Positions 1 to 8,383 of a stretch of DNA of 64,000 nucleotides are shown here, in pieces. Made by a program: the position numbers and the translations under genes. The notes below the pieces were generated by a model. That model ran no database searches and was not told the origin of the DNA. It saw only the letters and a program-made list of their open reading frames with translations. The stretch is from Qipengyuania aestuarii (GTDB lineage Bacteria; Pseudomonadota; Alphaproteobacteria; Sphingomonadales; Sphingomonadaceae), in NCBI RefSeq assembly GCF_019711535.1, contig NZ_JAIGNP010000002.1:496001-560000 (forward strand). Reading direction: 5' to 3'. The first letter of the stretch is position 1. Every line of letters starts with the position of its first letter.

Positions 1-58
1 TGTGGCCGGTGTAGTAGGCACCGCCGCGACAATGTAGCATGTAGGCCCAGAACGGCAT
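1..58 (-). CDS. GIY-YIG nuclease family protein, N-terminal fragment
   Basis: Reading the minus strand from an ATG at 58 gives MPFWAYMLHCRGGAYYTGH and then leaves the window. This matches the start of the short single-domain GIY-YIG endonucleases (UvrC N-terminal-like, COG2827 type), where a beta strand leads into a G-x-Y-Y-x-G-H motif. Only 19 residues are visible, so catalytic Arg and Glu residues cannot be checked. It is divergent from the peptidase gene to its right. Family members are predicted nucleases whose cellular role is mostly unknown. Confidence 0.7.
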   Translation of the reverse strand, partial: MPFWAYMLHCRGGAYYTGH

Positions 59-76
59 GGGTTGCGCCTAAGTGAA

Positions 77-108
77 GGACGGCCCTTCGACAAGCTCAGG
101 GCGAACGG
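77..108. repeat. Short REP-like palindromic repeat (CTTCGACAAGCTCAGG type)
   Basis: The stretch holds GCCCT (82-86) and AGGGC (98-102) as inverted arms around TTCGACAAGCTC, with flanks GGAC and GAACGG. From general knowledge, this CTTCGACAAGCTCAGG core is a frequent dispersed intergenic repeat in Sphingomonadales and other proteobacteria. It lies between the divergent GIY-YIG and M67 genes and overlaps any upstream-extended reading frame of the latter. That argues that the peptidase starts after it. No second copy was noticed in this window. Confidence 0.6.
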
Positions 109-109
109 T

Positions 110-499
110 TTGAAGGTTTCTGCAAAAGTTCTCGACTCTCTTCTCACCGAAGCCGCGCGGGCGCATCCTCGCGAATGCTGCGGCATCCTGCTGGGCGAGG
201 GCGCGGCCATCACTGCCATCGTGCCCGCAGCCAACGTCCACGCCGCCCCGCTCACCCATTTCGAGATCGACCCGCAGGCTCTCGTCGATGCTCATCGCGA
301 AACGCGCAGCGGCGGTCCGCAAGTGCTGGGCTATTACCACTCCCACCCCAATGGCCTCGCGCGCCCCTCCGCCACCGACGAGGCCATGGCGACGGGGCAG
401 GGGCTCATCTGGGCGATAATCGCGGCAGGCCGCGTCACCTTCTGGCGCGAAGGGGATGCGCGATTCGCAGCGCTTCCCTATGAAGCCTGCCCTCGCTAG
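110..499 (+). CDS. M67 family metallopeptidase (JAB/MPN, JAMM motif)
   Basis: This is a JAB1/MPN-fold zinc isopeptidase-like protein of about 129 residues. The family hallmarks are present: Glu22 in the segment RECCGILLG, then YYHSHPNGLARPSATD, which is the JAMM zinc signature H-x-H-P-x6-S-x2-D. Bacterial members of this size are predicted to cleave isopeptide or cysteine-conjugate bonds, but the substrate here is unknown. A TTG at 110 is chosen as start because the in-frame TTG at 62 would translate straight through the REP-like repeat. No ATG is available near the conserved N-terminus. The stop lies 34 bp before chpT, so the two are probably co-transcribed. Confidence 0.75.
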   Translation: MKVSAKVLDSLLTEAARAHPRECCGILLGEGAAITAIVPAANVHAAPLTHFEIDPQALVDAHRETRSGGPQVLGYYHSHPNGLARPSATDEAMATGQGLIWAIIAAGRVTFWREGDARFAALPYEACPR

Positions 500-533
500 A
501 AGACGGTACAAATCGCGTTTCGACTGGAATTCC

Positions 534-1193
534 ATGAACGACCAAGAATCGATCGATCTTGCGGCAATGCTTTGCTCGCGCCTTTGCCACGACATGCTCA
601 GCCCGGTGGGCGCTCTGAACAACGGGCTCGAATTGCTGGCCATGGAAGACGATCCGGAGATGCGCAAAAGCGTGATCGCCTTGCTCGAACAGAGCGCCAG
701 GACCTCCACCAACAAGCTCAAGTTTTTCCGCCTCGCCTTCGGGGCCGCCGGCGGGTTCGGCGACCGGGTCGATGTGGCCGAGCCCAAGGCGCTGGTCGAA
801 GCGCTGGTGTCCGACCGTGACAAGGTGGAAGTCCACTGGGCGATCGAGGCCGCGAACCTTGCCAAGCCTGCGGTCAAAGTCCTGCTCAACTTCGCCCAGA
901 TCGCGAACGATGCGCTGGTGCGGGGCGGCTCGCTCGATATCGGCGCAGAGGTTCGCGACGGGAATTGCGAGCTTGTAGTCCGCGCCACCGGCACCAAGAT
1001 CGCCTTCGACGACACCATCGGCAAGGCGCTCGACGGCTCGCTCGACCGGGCGGACCTGTCCAGCCGTACGGCTGCCGCTCACATGATCCATTTGCTCGCC
1101 GCGCAATCGGGCGGCGGCATCCAATACGCCCGAACCGATGAAACGCTGGTGCTGGGCGCGATCCTTCCCGAAGCGGAAGGACTGATCGGATGA
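534..1193 (+). CDS. chpT: Histidine phosphotransferase ChpT
   Basis: This 219-residue protein has the ChpT layout. An N-terminal four-helix-type dimerisation and phosphotransfer domain carries the phospho-acceptor His19 in LCSRLCHDMLSPVGALNNGLELL. A C-terminal degenerate GHKL-like domain contains VKVLLNFAQIANDAL and ends in QSGG-IQYAR. In alphaproteobacteria ChpT relays phosphate from the hybrid kinase CckA to CtrA and CpdR and so controls cell-cycle and motility genes. The start is the ATG at 534, where homology begins, although the frame is open further upstream. The last codons overlap the amidase start (ATGA), so translation is probably coupled. Family assignment is firm; the role is taken from Caulobacter. 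Confidence 0.88.
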   Translation: MNDQESIDLAAMLCSRLCHDMLSPVGALNNGLELLAMEDDPEMRKSVIALLEQSARTSTNKLKFFRLAFGAAGGFGDRVDVAEPKALVEALVSDRDKVEVHWAIEAANLAKPAVKVLLNFAQIANDALVRGGSLDIGAEVRDGNCELVVRATGTKIAFDDTIGKALDGSLDRADLSSRTAAAHMIHLLAAQSGGGIQYARTDETLVLGAILPEAEGLIG

Positions 1194-1939
1194 ATTCGGA
1201 TTTCGGCAAGCTGGGCGAAGGCCTGCCCGTCAGCAAGGATGAGCTGGTCGACCGCGAAGTGCTCTCGCCCAACCATGACGAGCGCGGTGCGCCCATCTCG
1301 ATGGTGGTGATCCACTATACCGAAATGCAGGACAAGGGCTTCGCCATCGAACGCCTCTGCGATCCTGAAGCCAAGGTGTCCGCCCATTACCTGATCGGCG
1401 AACATGGCGAAGTCGTGCGACTGGTGCCGGAAGAAAAGCGCGCCTGGCACGCGGGCGTATCCTACTGGCGCGGGCACAAGGATGTGAACGCGGTGAGCGT
1501 GGGCATCGAACTCGACCATCCGGGCCACAAATACGGCTATCGCGAATTCAACGATGCGCAGTTCGAGGCGCTGGTGCCGCTCGTTGCGCGGATCGTGAAG
1601 CGATACGATATTCCGCGCGCCAATGTGGTCGGCCATTCGGATGTCGCGCCCGCGCGCAAGATCGATCCGGGCGAACTGTTTCCGTGGGACCGGCTGGCCG
1701 AATACGGCCTGTGTCTCCCGCGCCCGGCGAAGTTGGAACGCGGCGATCCCTTCGACAATGATGCGTCCTTCTACCTCGCGCTCGAACGCTATGGCTATGA
1801 CATCACCGACGGCCACAAGGCGGTGGAAGCCTTCCAGCGCCGCTGGCGCCCGGAAAAGATCAACGGCGAGATCGACGGCGAAGTCCGCGCGATCCTATTC
1901 CAGCTGCTGCTCGACCGCGACCGGGGGCGGACGCGGTAG
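1190..1939 (+). CDS. N-acetylmuramoyl-L-alanine amidase (Amidase_2 with peptidoglycan-binding tail)
   Basis: A 249-residue amidase of the AmiD/AmpD fold. The zinc ligands fit the family: His42 in VVIHYTEM, His149 in VVGHSDVAPARKIDPG, and Asp159. Residues about 190-245 (FYLALERYGYDI, AVEAFQRRWRPEKINGEIDGE) form a PG_binding_1 domain. It cleaves the bond between N-acetylmuramic acid and L-Ala in peptidoglycan or released muropeptides. No export signal is visible at the N-terminus, so a cytoplasmic muropeptide-recycling role (AmpD-like) is as likely as a periplasmic one. The ATG overlaps the chpT stop by ATGA. Confidence 0.88.
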   Translation: MNSDFGKLGEGLPVSKDELVDREVLSPNHDERGAPISMVVIHYTEMQDKGFAIERLCDPEAKVSAHYLIGEHGEVVRLVPEEKRAWHAGVSYWRGHKDVNAVSVGIELDHPGHKYGYREFNDAQFEALVPLVARIVKRYDIPRANVVGHSDVAPARKIDPGELFPWDRLAEYGLCLPRPAKLERGDPFDNDASFYLALERYGYDITDGHKAVEAFQRRWRPEKINGEIDGEVRAILFQLLLDRDRGRTR

Positions 1940-2110
1940 GGTCGTCTTTGCGCCTGGGTGCTTTGGCTAACCCGACCATCAGGGCTGTGTGCATGCAGGC
2001 CCTTCAAGATGAGGCTGCCAAAGGCGGCAAGCCGCCAGAATTTTCACAACGTTGCCAGTCCAAGTCTCGCCAAATCCGCGCTTTGGGTTGTGAGTGACTT
2101 GGACTGGCAG
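1940..2110. other. Highly structured intergenic stretch, candidate ncRNA or terminator array
   Basis: Between the convergent amidase and PQQ-lipoprotein genes several inverted repeats follow one another. AGGGC pairs with GCCCT around TGCATGCA (1981-2003). GGCGGC-AA-GCCGCC lies at 2023-2036, followed by AGAATTTT, and looks like a weak plus-strand terminator for the amidase operon. A perfect 14-bp pair (2053-2066 and 2096-2109) encloses CCAAA...TTTGG. No RNA family is recognised and no coding frame is convincing. Confidence 0.45.
2053..2109. repeat. Perfect 14-bp inverted repeat with inner stem
   Basis: TGCCAGTCCAAGTC at 2053-2066 is exactly complementary to GACTTGGACTGGCA at 2096-2109. Inside the 29-nt interval, CCAAA (70-74) pairs with TTTGG (82-86). 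The element could be a hairpin ending the minus-strand lipoprotein transcript, a small RNA, or a MITE-like insertion. There is no U-tract directly after either arm, which weakens the terminator reading. Confidence 0.6.
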
Positions 2111-2136
2111 AAATACAGGAGCTTTCCGGTAGTTAT

Positions 2137-3714
2137 TTAAAAAAGTTTGTAGGCTGTGAGCCGGCTCGCACCCCTTTGCCCGGTGGTCAGCAGATAGTTA
2201 TCCGGTGTGATTGCCAATCTTCCGCCAGTTGGGGCTTCCCAGACAATTGCATGGTCTTGCTTCTTGCGATCTATGGCCCAGGTCTGAGAGCCAGAAGACA
2301 CAAAAATCAGGTTTTCGGTCGCGATGACATTGCCCAACAATGTATCGCTTCCGGGAAGAGGGGCCGACCATAACACTTCGCCGTTTTCTGCATCAATGGC
2401 GCTTAAAACGTGAGCATCCTGGCGAACTGCAAAGATCGTATCGTCAGCAAGGGCAAAGGCTGTGGAATATTGGGCTGAGCTACGCCACTTTATCGAGCCT
2501 TGTCCGAGAGACATGGCAACAATTTTGTTGCCTCCCTCAAAACTCTTGTCGCCTGAAAATAGAAAGACACTTCCTTTCCCGTCCAGAACGGGGCCGGTTT
2601 GGTAGTCGTAGGTGGTTGTGACGTATTCCGGATCAGCGATACTCTTGACGATCTTTCCCGTCGCACGGTCGACCTGATCCAAGGCTGCGCCGGAATAGTA
2701 ATAGGCGTGGTCATCGTCCAAGGCTATGCTTTGACCGCCCCAGACTGCGCCGCCAGTGCGATCGGTCACCCACTTTTGGGTCCCAGCGCCGGCATCATAG
2801 CCATAGATCACGCTGCCATAATATCCGGCGGCGACATACACGTCGTCGCCGTCTGCGACCGGCTGGTTGAAATTGGTCCATTGGGCTGCAAATTCCATCT
2901 GGTTTTTGAAAGTTCCAGAAGCCAGGTTGAAGACCCACTGCGGGTTCGACGAACTCGACGTAACCATAGAGCTGACGTGCACAAGCTCGTTAGAAATCGA
3001 CGGACCGCTGGCGTGGAACTGGTCACCCATATCGTATGACCAAATTTCGCTGCCTGAAGGAGTTTCGAATGCTTTGAGGCGGGCTGTGCCGGCATAAGCC
3101 ATACCCCCGTCACGAGCGGTAACAATCAGCACCTTGCCTCTCGACGCGGCAGGAGGACGTATACGTCCAGCGGTGAAGGAATCAGTCCACTCCCACGCCT
3201 TGTCGAAACGGGCGGGATCGAGGCGCACAGGCACATATCCAGTGTGCGCGATATCTCTTTGGAACGTTCCCCAATCCCTTACGACCACGTCGAGATTAAC
3301 TGTGAAGCGCTTGGTCGAACCAGGGTAAACCGTGTCGCATGCAGCCGTCTTGCAAAGGCGAAAAACGATCTCGCTACTCGACAGCCCTCCTGCAGGAAAT
3401 GGGACCGTTTCTAAATTAACCGTGAAGGTTTTGCCTGATGATGTGGGTGCGCCTTTAAGTGCGTATCTCTGGCCGCCGATAGCTATATCCGCGATCACAT
3501 TGTCCGACGAAGAGCCCGTGTAGGTCGCTTCAAAGCCGAATTCAGCCTTCCCCGCTTCCGGAATGGATATGTCAGCTGAATTTTCAGATAATGTCACCGC
3601 CAGTGTTGGAACTGGAACAGGTCCTGCCACCGGAGGGCCTGAATCATCACCACCTCCACAAGACGTGAGGAACACGGCACCCGAAATGGATGCCATCCAA
3701 GCTGCGACCTTCAT
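2137..3714 (-). CDS. Lipoprotein with PQQ-like beta-propeller
   Basis: A 525-residue exported protein. The N-terminus has a hydrophobic segment and a lipobox FLTSC with the lipidated Cys19, followed by a Gly/Asp/Ser/Pro linker. A beta-rich domain of roughly residues 40-145 precedes repeated blades such as GSEIWSYDMGD, GTQKWVTDRTGG, GSIKWRSSAQ and GEVLWSAPLPG. These are the A-x-G-x-x-x-W docking motifs of quinoprotein-type (BamB-like) propellers. No catalytic dehydrogenase residues are evident, so a binding or scaffold role is more likely than PQQ enzymology. The coding sequence is visibly less GC-rich than its neighbours, which suggests recent acquisition. It has no obvious operon partner. 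Confidence 0.75.
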   Translation of the reverse strand: MKVAAWMASISGAVFLTSCGGGDDSGPPVAGPVPVPTLAVTLSENSADISIPEAGKAEFGFEATYTGSSSDNVIADIAIGGQRYALKGAPTSSGKTFTVNLETVPFPAGGLSSSEIVFRLCKTAACDTVYPGSTKRFTVNLDVVVRDWGTFQRDIAHTGYVPVRLDPARFDKAWEWTDSFTAGRIRPPAASRGKVLIVTARDGGMAYAGTARLKAFETPSGSEIWSYDMGDQFHASGPSISNELVHVSSMVTSSSSNPQWVFNLASGTFKNQMEFAAQWTNFNQPVADGDDVYVAAGYYGSVIYGYDAGAGTQKWVTDRTGGAVWGGQSIALDDDHAYYYSGAALDQVDRATGKIVKSIADPEYVTTTYDYQTGPVLDGKGSVFLFSGDKSFEGGNKIVAMSLGQGSIKWRSSAQYSTAFALADDTIFAVRQDAHVLSAIDAENGEVLWSAPLPGSDTLLGNVIATENLIFVSSGSQTWAIDRKKQDHAIVWEAPTGGRLAITPDNYLLTTGQRGASRLTAYKLF

Positions 3715-4157
3715 GATAAACCCCCGTTTATGATGGCCTGCTAATCAGGCCAATAATGTCCAGCCATTGGATTATAGGCGCTTTGAAATTCTTCAACCTC
3801 TTTATTTACGAACTGAATTGATATCGGATTTCCAAGAGATTTATTGGGATGGCTTCTTTGGATCTAACTTGAAGGTCAGTCTAGGCAGTGGCCGTGAGGG
3901 CTGCAGAGGTAAATGCCCTGCCGGTCCGGTGAAGGTAGCGCTTTCCTACACGCGCCGGTTTTGCTTACCTTGCCTCGCTGAGGATGCCTGATGGTTCGCA
4001 CTCCGATTTACGGCAAAAAAGGGTGACATGTGGCTGTTCGCGGAAATTGACACTGGCGGGGCGGAAACCCGGAGCAAGAGACTGAAATCGTGTCAAAATG
4101 AGAATGCGGCGAATTTTTGAGAATACCCCTGTCGGTGTAACGCGGAGCGGGTTTTGC
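3715..4157. other. Intergenic gap, no convincing gene
   Basis: The gap separates the lipoprotein start from the RNase P RNA promoter. It is AT-rich near 3760-3880 and GC-richer afterwards. Short open frames exist on both strands but show no recognisable protein signal, ribosome binding site or codon bias. The left part should contain the lipoprotein promoter. Confidence 0.5.
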
Positions 4158-4186
4158 TTGGCGAGCGGGGCCAAGGCTTCTATCGC
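4158..4186 (+). promoter_or_regulatory. Putative sigma-70 type promoter of rnpB
   Basis: TTGGCG at 4158-4163 and TATCGC at 4181-4186 are separated by exactly 17 bp. They place transcription start near 4193, the position predicted by the P1 stem of RNase P RNA. The -10 match is partial, as is usual for GC-rich alphaproteobacteria. Confidence 0.5.
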
Positions 4187-4192
4187 TCGGCG

Positions 4193-4621
<429 letters not shown>

Positions 4622-4681
4622 TTTCGCTGCACTTCGCCTGCGCAGCGGAACCGCTTCGCCATTCTGGAGGTTGAGCGCGAC

Positions 4682-5464
4682 ATGAACCAGCATCTGCACC
4701 GCAGCGCCGTCCAGCGCACCGCCATCGTCCTCGCCGTGGTCGTCCAGATCGGCGCGACCTTCCTGCCGCAACTGGGCTTGGGCGAACCCATCGGAGACCG
4801 GTCGGACAGCGTGCGGACGCTGATTACCCCGGCGGGCTGGGCCTTCGCCATCTGGGGGCCGCTGTTCTTCGGCAGCGCGGTCTATGCGATCTGGCAGGCG
4901 CTCCCTGCGCAGCGCGATAATGTCCTGCTGGAGAAGATCGGCTGGGCCTCGGTCGTCGCGCTGTCCGCGCAAGGGGTGTGGGCGGTATACACCCAGTTCG
5001 CCAATCTGACCTTCGTCAGCGCGCTCATCATCCTCGTCTCGCTGGTCGCCTTGCTGATGATCCTGCGGACCCTGACCGCGTTCGAGCGGCCGTTTTCGCG
5101 CGCCGAACGGATCATCGTGGCGATCACCTTCTGCGCCTTGGCCGCATGGCTGACCGCCGCGAGTATCGTGAACATCACGGCGTCGCTCGTCTATCACGGA
5201 GTTGGGGGCGGGAGCGCTCACCCCATGATCGCGGCGGCGGTAGTGGTGGTCGGCGGCGTCATCGCCAGCCTTGCCGTGCTGCGCAGCCGGGGCAACCCCT
5301 GGTACGCGCTGGTCTTCGGCTGGGCGCTGCTGGCGATCTTCCTGCGCGGCGGGCAATCGCACCAGGCGATCGCCATCGCGGCCGCGCTATCGGGACTGCT
5401 GCTTTCGGTGGCTGCGGGTGCGGGTCTCGGAAAGAAGGAAAACCGCTATCACTGGCTGGGCTGA
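4682..5464 (+). CDS. TspO/MBR-like polytopic membrane protein
   Basis: A 260-residue protein with about seven or eight hydrophobic segments. The first part contains TPAGWAFAIWGPLFFGSAVYAIWQAL, which resembles the P-x-G-W-x-x-x-x-W signature of TspO/tryptophan-rich sensory proteins, here in a longer architecture than the usual 160 residues. Family members bind tetrapyrroles or sterol-like ligands, but for this long form the role is unproven. The ATG at 4682 is preceded by GGAGGTTGAG. An upstream-extended frame would run through rnpB and is not used. Its 3' end overlaps the convergent gene by 16 bp. Confidence 0.6.
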   Translation: MNQHLHRSAVQRTAIVLAVVVQIGATFLPQLGLGEPIGDRSDSVRTLITPAGWAFAIWGPLFFGSAVYAIWQALPAQRDNVLLEKIGWASVVALSAQGVWAVYTQFANLTFVSALIILVSLVALLMILRTLTAFERPFSRAERIIVAITFCALAAWLTAASIVNITASLVYHGVGGGSAHPMIAAAVVVVGGVIASLAVLRSRGNPWYALVFGWALLAIFLRGGQSHQAIAIAAALSGLLLSVAAGAGLGKKENRYHWLG

Positions 5465-5943
5465 GCGATCTCTTCGCGGATGACCTTGGGCAGGCTGGGC
5501 GGAGGCGCGGTTTCTGGGACCGGAGGCGAGCCTTCGATCTCGAGCCCCTCGAAGGGGCGGCATGCCTCGTTCATCTCGTCCGAATGGAGATGGACCTTGA
5601 GCATGGGGTTGGACTTGCTCCAGTCCGTCCGCGGATCGTCCCTGACCACGCAGAGGGCGCGCCAAGCTAGGGGAAGCTCCTGCAATTGCTCGGTGCTGGG
5701 GAGCCCTTCTATCAGCACCTCGTGGCCCGAATAGGTGCCTTTCGCATAGCCGACGAACTTGGTCTCGCTGCCCCTTATATGGATCTGGCCGCTGCTGTCA
5801 CGAACCTCGGTGACCGTGTCGAGCTTCACCGAGAAAGCCAGCCAGCTGGCGATCGCGAGCATGAGGACAAGGGCGGTCATCGTGGCGATGACCGTCCATT
5901 TCGCGATCGGGTTATCCAGTCCTTCGGATTCGTCGAGGCTCAT
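5449..5943 (-). CDS. Conserved single-pass membrane protein, function unknown
   Basis: A 164-residue protein starting MSLDESEGLDNPIAKW. One transmembrane helix (WTVIATMTALVLMLAIASWLAF, about residues 16-37) is followed by an extracytoplasmic domain with two cysteines (in RALCVVRDD and EACRPFEG) and a proline-rich C-terminus. The downstream ATG is preferred because the helix then sits near the N-terminus, as in similar anchored proteins. It lies 55 bp upstream of ugd on the same strand order (ugd ends at 5999). No family is recognised. Confidence 0.65.
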   Translation of the reverse strand: MSLDESEGLDNPIAKWTVIATMTALVLMLAIASWLAFSVKLDTVTEVRDSSGQIHIRGSETKFVGYAKGTYSGHEVLIEGLPSTEQLQELPLAWRALCVVRDDPRTDWSKSNPMLKVHLHSDEMNEACRPFEGLEIEGSPPVPETAPPPSLPKVIREEIAQPSQ

Positions 5944-5998
5944 CGCAGTGTCTTTCACATGATGCGGTTGCTCGTGCCTGAATGCACGAGCCGTCAAA

Positions 5999-7309
5999 TC
6001 AGGCACGCCCGATGCTCACATAATCGAAGCCGAGCCCGCGCATGTCTTCCGGGCGATAGATGTTGCGCAGGTCTATCAGCACAGGGGCATTTGCAGTCTG
6101 CTTGACGCGGTCGAAATCGAGCGCGCGAAACGCATCCCATTCGGTGACGATGGCAATCGCGTCAGACCCTTCGATGGCGGCATAGGGATCCTCCACCATC
6201 TCCACTTCCGGCATCGACGGCTTGGCCAGTTCCATGCCTTCAGGATCGAAAGCGGCGACGTGGACACCGGCATCGGTCAGCGTCTGGGCAACAGCGATTG
6301 CAGGGGAATCGCGCATGTCATCGGTGTTGGGTTTGAACGTGAGCCCGAGCAGCGCGACTTTTTTGCCGCGTGCCTGTTCTGCGCCGCCGATAGCTTCCAG
6401 AACCTTGCGCCCCATCGCACGTTTGCGCGAGTCATTGACCTTGACCACCGCTTCCACGATGCGCGTAGGACTGTCGTAATCCTCCGCCGTCTTGAGAAGC
6501 GCCAGCGTGTCCTTGGGGAAGCACGAACCGCCGTAACCGGGTCCTGCATGGAGAAACTTCGGGCCTATTCGGTTGTCCATCCCTATCCCGCGGGACACGT
6601 CCTGCACATTGGCACCGACCTTCTCGCAAAGGTCTGCCATCTCGTTGATGAAAGTGATCTTGGTCGCGAGAAAAGCGTTGGCTGCGTATTTGATCAGTTC
6701 GCTCGTCCGGCGTCCGGTGAACAGGATCGGAGACTCGTTGAGGAAAAGCGGACGGTAGACCTCGCTCATAACCTCGCGCCCGAACTCGTCCTCGGCGCCG
6801 ATAACGATGCGGTCGGGGCGCTTGAAATCCGCGATCGCAGCGCCCTCGCGCAGAAACTCGGGGTTTGATACCACGGCGAAGCGGTGGCTCGTACCGCTGT
6901 CCTTCAGGATGCGTTCTACCTCGTCGCCCGTACCAACGGGGACAGTCGATTTCGTCACCACTACGACATCATTGGCCAGGTTTTCGCCAATTTCCTGCGC
7001 TACTGCGTAAACGAATGAAAGATCGGCATGCCCGTCGCCGCGACGGCTCGGGGTGCCCACGGCGATGAAGATCGCGTTTGCATCCCTGATGCCTTCGGCC
7101 AAGCTGGTCGTGAAGCTCAGTCGTCCAGCCTGCACATTTGTTCCGACCAGCTCGGCAAGGCCAGGCTCGTAGATCGGCATGACACCGTCATGCAGCCGAT
7201 CAATCTTCGACTGATCCTTATCGATACACACTACGTCGTGGCCAAAATCGGCAAAGCACGCGCCCGAGACCAAGCCAACATAGCCCGACCCAACCATTGC
7301 GATCTTCAT
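5999..7309 (-). CDS. ugd: UDP-glucose 6-dehydrogenase
   Basis: This 436-residue enzyme oxidises UDP-glucose to UDP-glucuronate with two NAD+, feeding exopolysaccharide or glycolipid synthesis. The Rossmann motif is MKIAMVGSGYVGLVSGACFADFGHDV. The catalytic Cys263 lies in GPGYGGSCFPKDT, and the typical C-terminal domain contains LLGLTFKPNTDDMRDSPAI. The ATG at 7309 is chosen over the in-frame TTG two codons earlier because it starts directly at the Rossmann strand. The stop of the upstream phosphatase lies 3 bp away, so the two are an operon and probably translationally coupled. Confidence 0.95.
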   Translation of the reverse strand: MKIAMVGSGYVGLVSGACFADFGHDVVCIDKDQSKIDRLHDGVMPIYEPGLAELVGTNVQAGRLSFTTSLAEGIRDANAIFIAVGTPSRRGDGHADLSFVYAVAQEIGENLANDVVVVTKSTVPVGTGDEVERILKDSGTSHRFAVVSNPEFLREGAAIADFKRPDRIVIGAEDEFGREVMSEVYRPLFLNESPILFTGRRTSELIKYAANAFLATKITFINEMADLCEKVGANVQDVSRGIGMDNRIGPKFLHAGPGYGGSCFPKDTLALLKTAEDYDSPTRIVEAVVKVNDSRKRAMGRKVLEAIGGAEQARGKKVALLGLTFKPNTDDMRDSPAIAVAQTLTDAGVHVAAFDPEGMELAKPSMPEVEMVEDPYAAIEGSDAIAIVTEWDAFRALDFDRVKQTANAPVLIDLRNIYRPEDMRGLGFDYVSIGRA

Positions 7310-7311
7310 AA

Positions 7312-8112
7312 TCAATCAACCTTTTCGATAACGATCGTGCCGTTTTCGGCAGTTACAGCTTGGATAATTTCACGCCGGTCTTCTTCCAGCATCAGCGCTG
7401 TGAGCCGACCTGTGCGGAATGCGCCGGTGTCGATACCAACCCGGTGCTGCGTATCTTCCACTTCCTCAAAAATCGTATGGCCGTGAATGACGACGTGACT
7501 GAAAGGTTCGGGATGTTTCAGAAAGCGGTCGCGGATCCAGCGCAGGTCCGACTGCTTCTGTTCTTCGAGTGGGTGTTTCGGGTTGATTCCGGCGTGAACA
7601 AGCACATAGTCGCCAGCCACGATAAGGTCTTCGAAACTCTCGAGAAATTCGCGGTCGGCAGCGGGCACAAGCTTGGTCATGGCATCGCGCATCTGCGACA
7701 GGTCCATTCGGCGGTAATCGTCCAGACTGATGCCATAGCTTAAAATGGTTTCACGGCCTCCGTGTTTAAGGAAATGCCGGAGCACTTCTCTGTCGGAGAA
7801 GCTGTCCAGAAACATCTCTTCATGATTGCCCGATACATAGCGGACGATGCGCTCTTCGCCCCACTTGCGCGCAAGTGCGATGACGCCGGCACTGTCCGGT
7901 CCGCGGTCCATGAGGTCTCCGAGCAGAACCACGGTGGTCTTGGCGCTCGCGCGCGAAGCATCGTCTGTCTCTATGGCGGTCTTCAGCGCGCCAAAAAGGT
8001 CGAGGCGGCCGTGAATATCGCCGATAACATACCATCGTTCGCCATCCGGCACGCGCGCTATGCGGCGAGCAGGCTGGCCATTGGAAAAGAGGCGACGGAT
8101 GGAATCGAACAT
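7312..8112 (-). CDS. PPP-type metallophosphoesterase (serine/threonine phosphatase family)
   Basis: A 266-residue protein with the full set of dinuclear-metal phosphatase motifs: GDIHGRLDLF, LLGDLMDRGPDS, VSGNHEEMF, VLVHAGINPKH and VIHGHTIFEE. This is the PrpA/ApaH-like bacterial PPP group that removes phosphate from proteins or cleaves dinucleoside polyphosphates. It is cytoplasmic, with no signal peptide. Its immediate coupling to ugd is notable because UDP-glucose dehydrogenases of some bacteria are regulated by phosphorylation. A link here is inference only. Confidence 0.88.
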   Translation of the reverse strand: MFDSIRRLFSNGQPARRIARVPDGERWYVIGDIHGRLDLFGALKTAIETDDASRASAKTTVVLLGDLMDRGPDSAGVIALARKWGEERIVRYVSGNHEEMFLDSFSDREVLRHFLKHGGRETILSYGISLDDYRRMDLSQMRDAMTKLVPAADREFLESFEDLIVAGDYVLVHAGINPKHPLEEQKQSDLRWIRDRFLKHPEPFSHVVIHGHTIFEEVEDTQHRVGIDTGAFRTGRLTALMLEEDRREIIQAVTAENGTIVIEKVD

Positions 8113-8383
8113 AACCGGAATATTACAGATAAAGGGGGATGCGAGCGCTTAGAGTAGCACGGCGAGGGCGGCAAGAGAGCAGCGTCGCCGGCAATTCAAT
8201 TGCAGTTGCTCAATAGCCACGCTTTTTGTTGCAATAGGGTTTCAATGAAGTACCCTTATTGCTTGCTTGGTCGCAATGGTGCACGATTGTTCCAATTTCG
8301 ACCGAGGATCCTATTCTAAAATTCGGACCCGGCGAAAGCGCAGGTGGGACGAAGCACCTAGACGAACCAACAGGAGTTCGAAA

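Noticed and set aside
3767..3991. Possible small gene upstream of rnpB
   Set aside because: Atypical codon use, no ribosome binding site, no similarity to any family.
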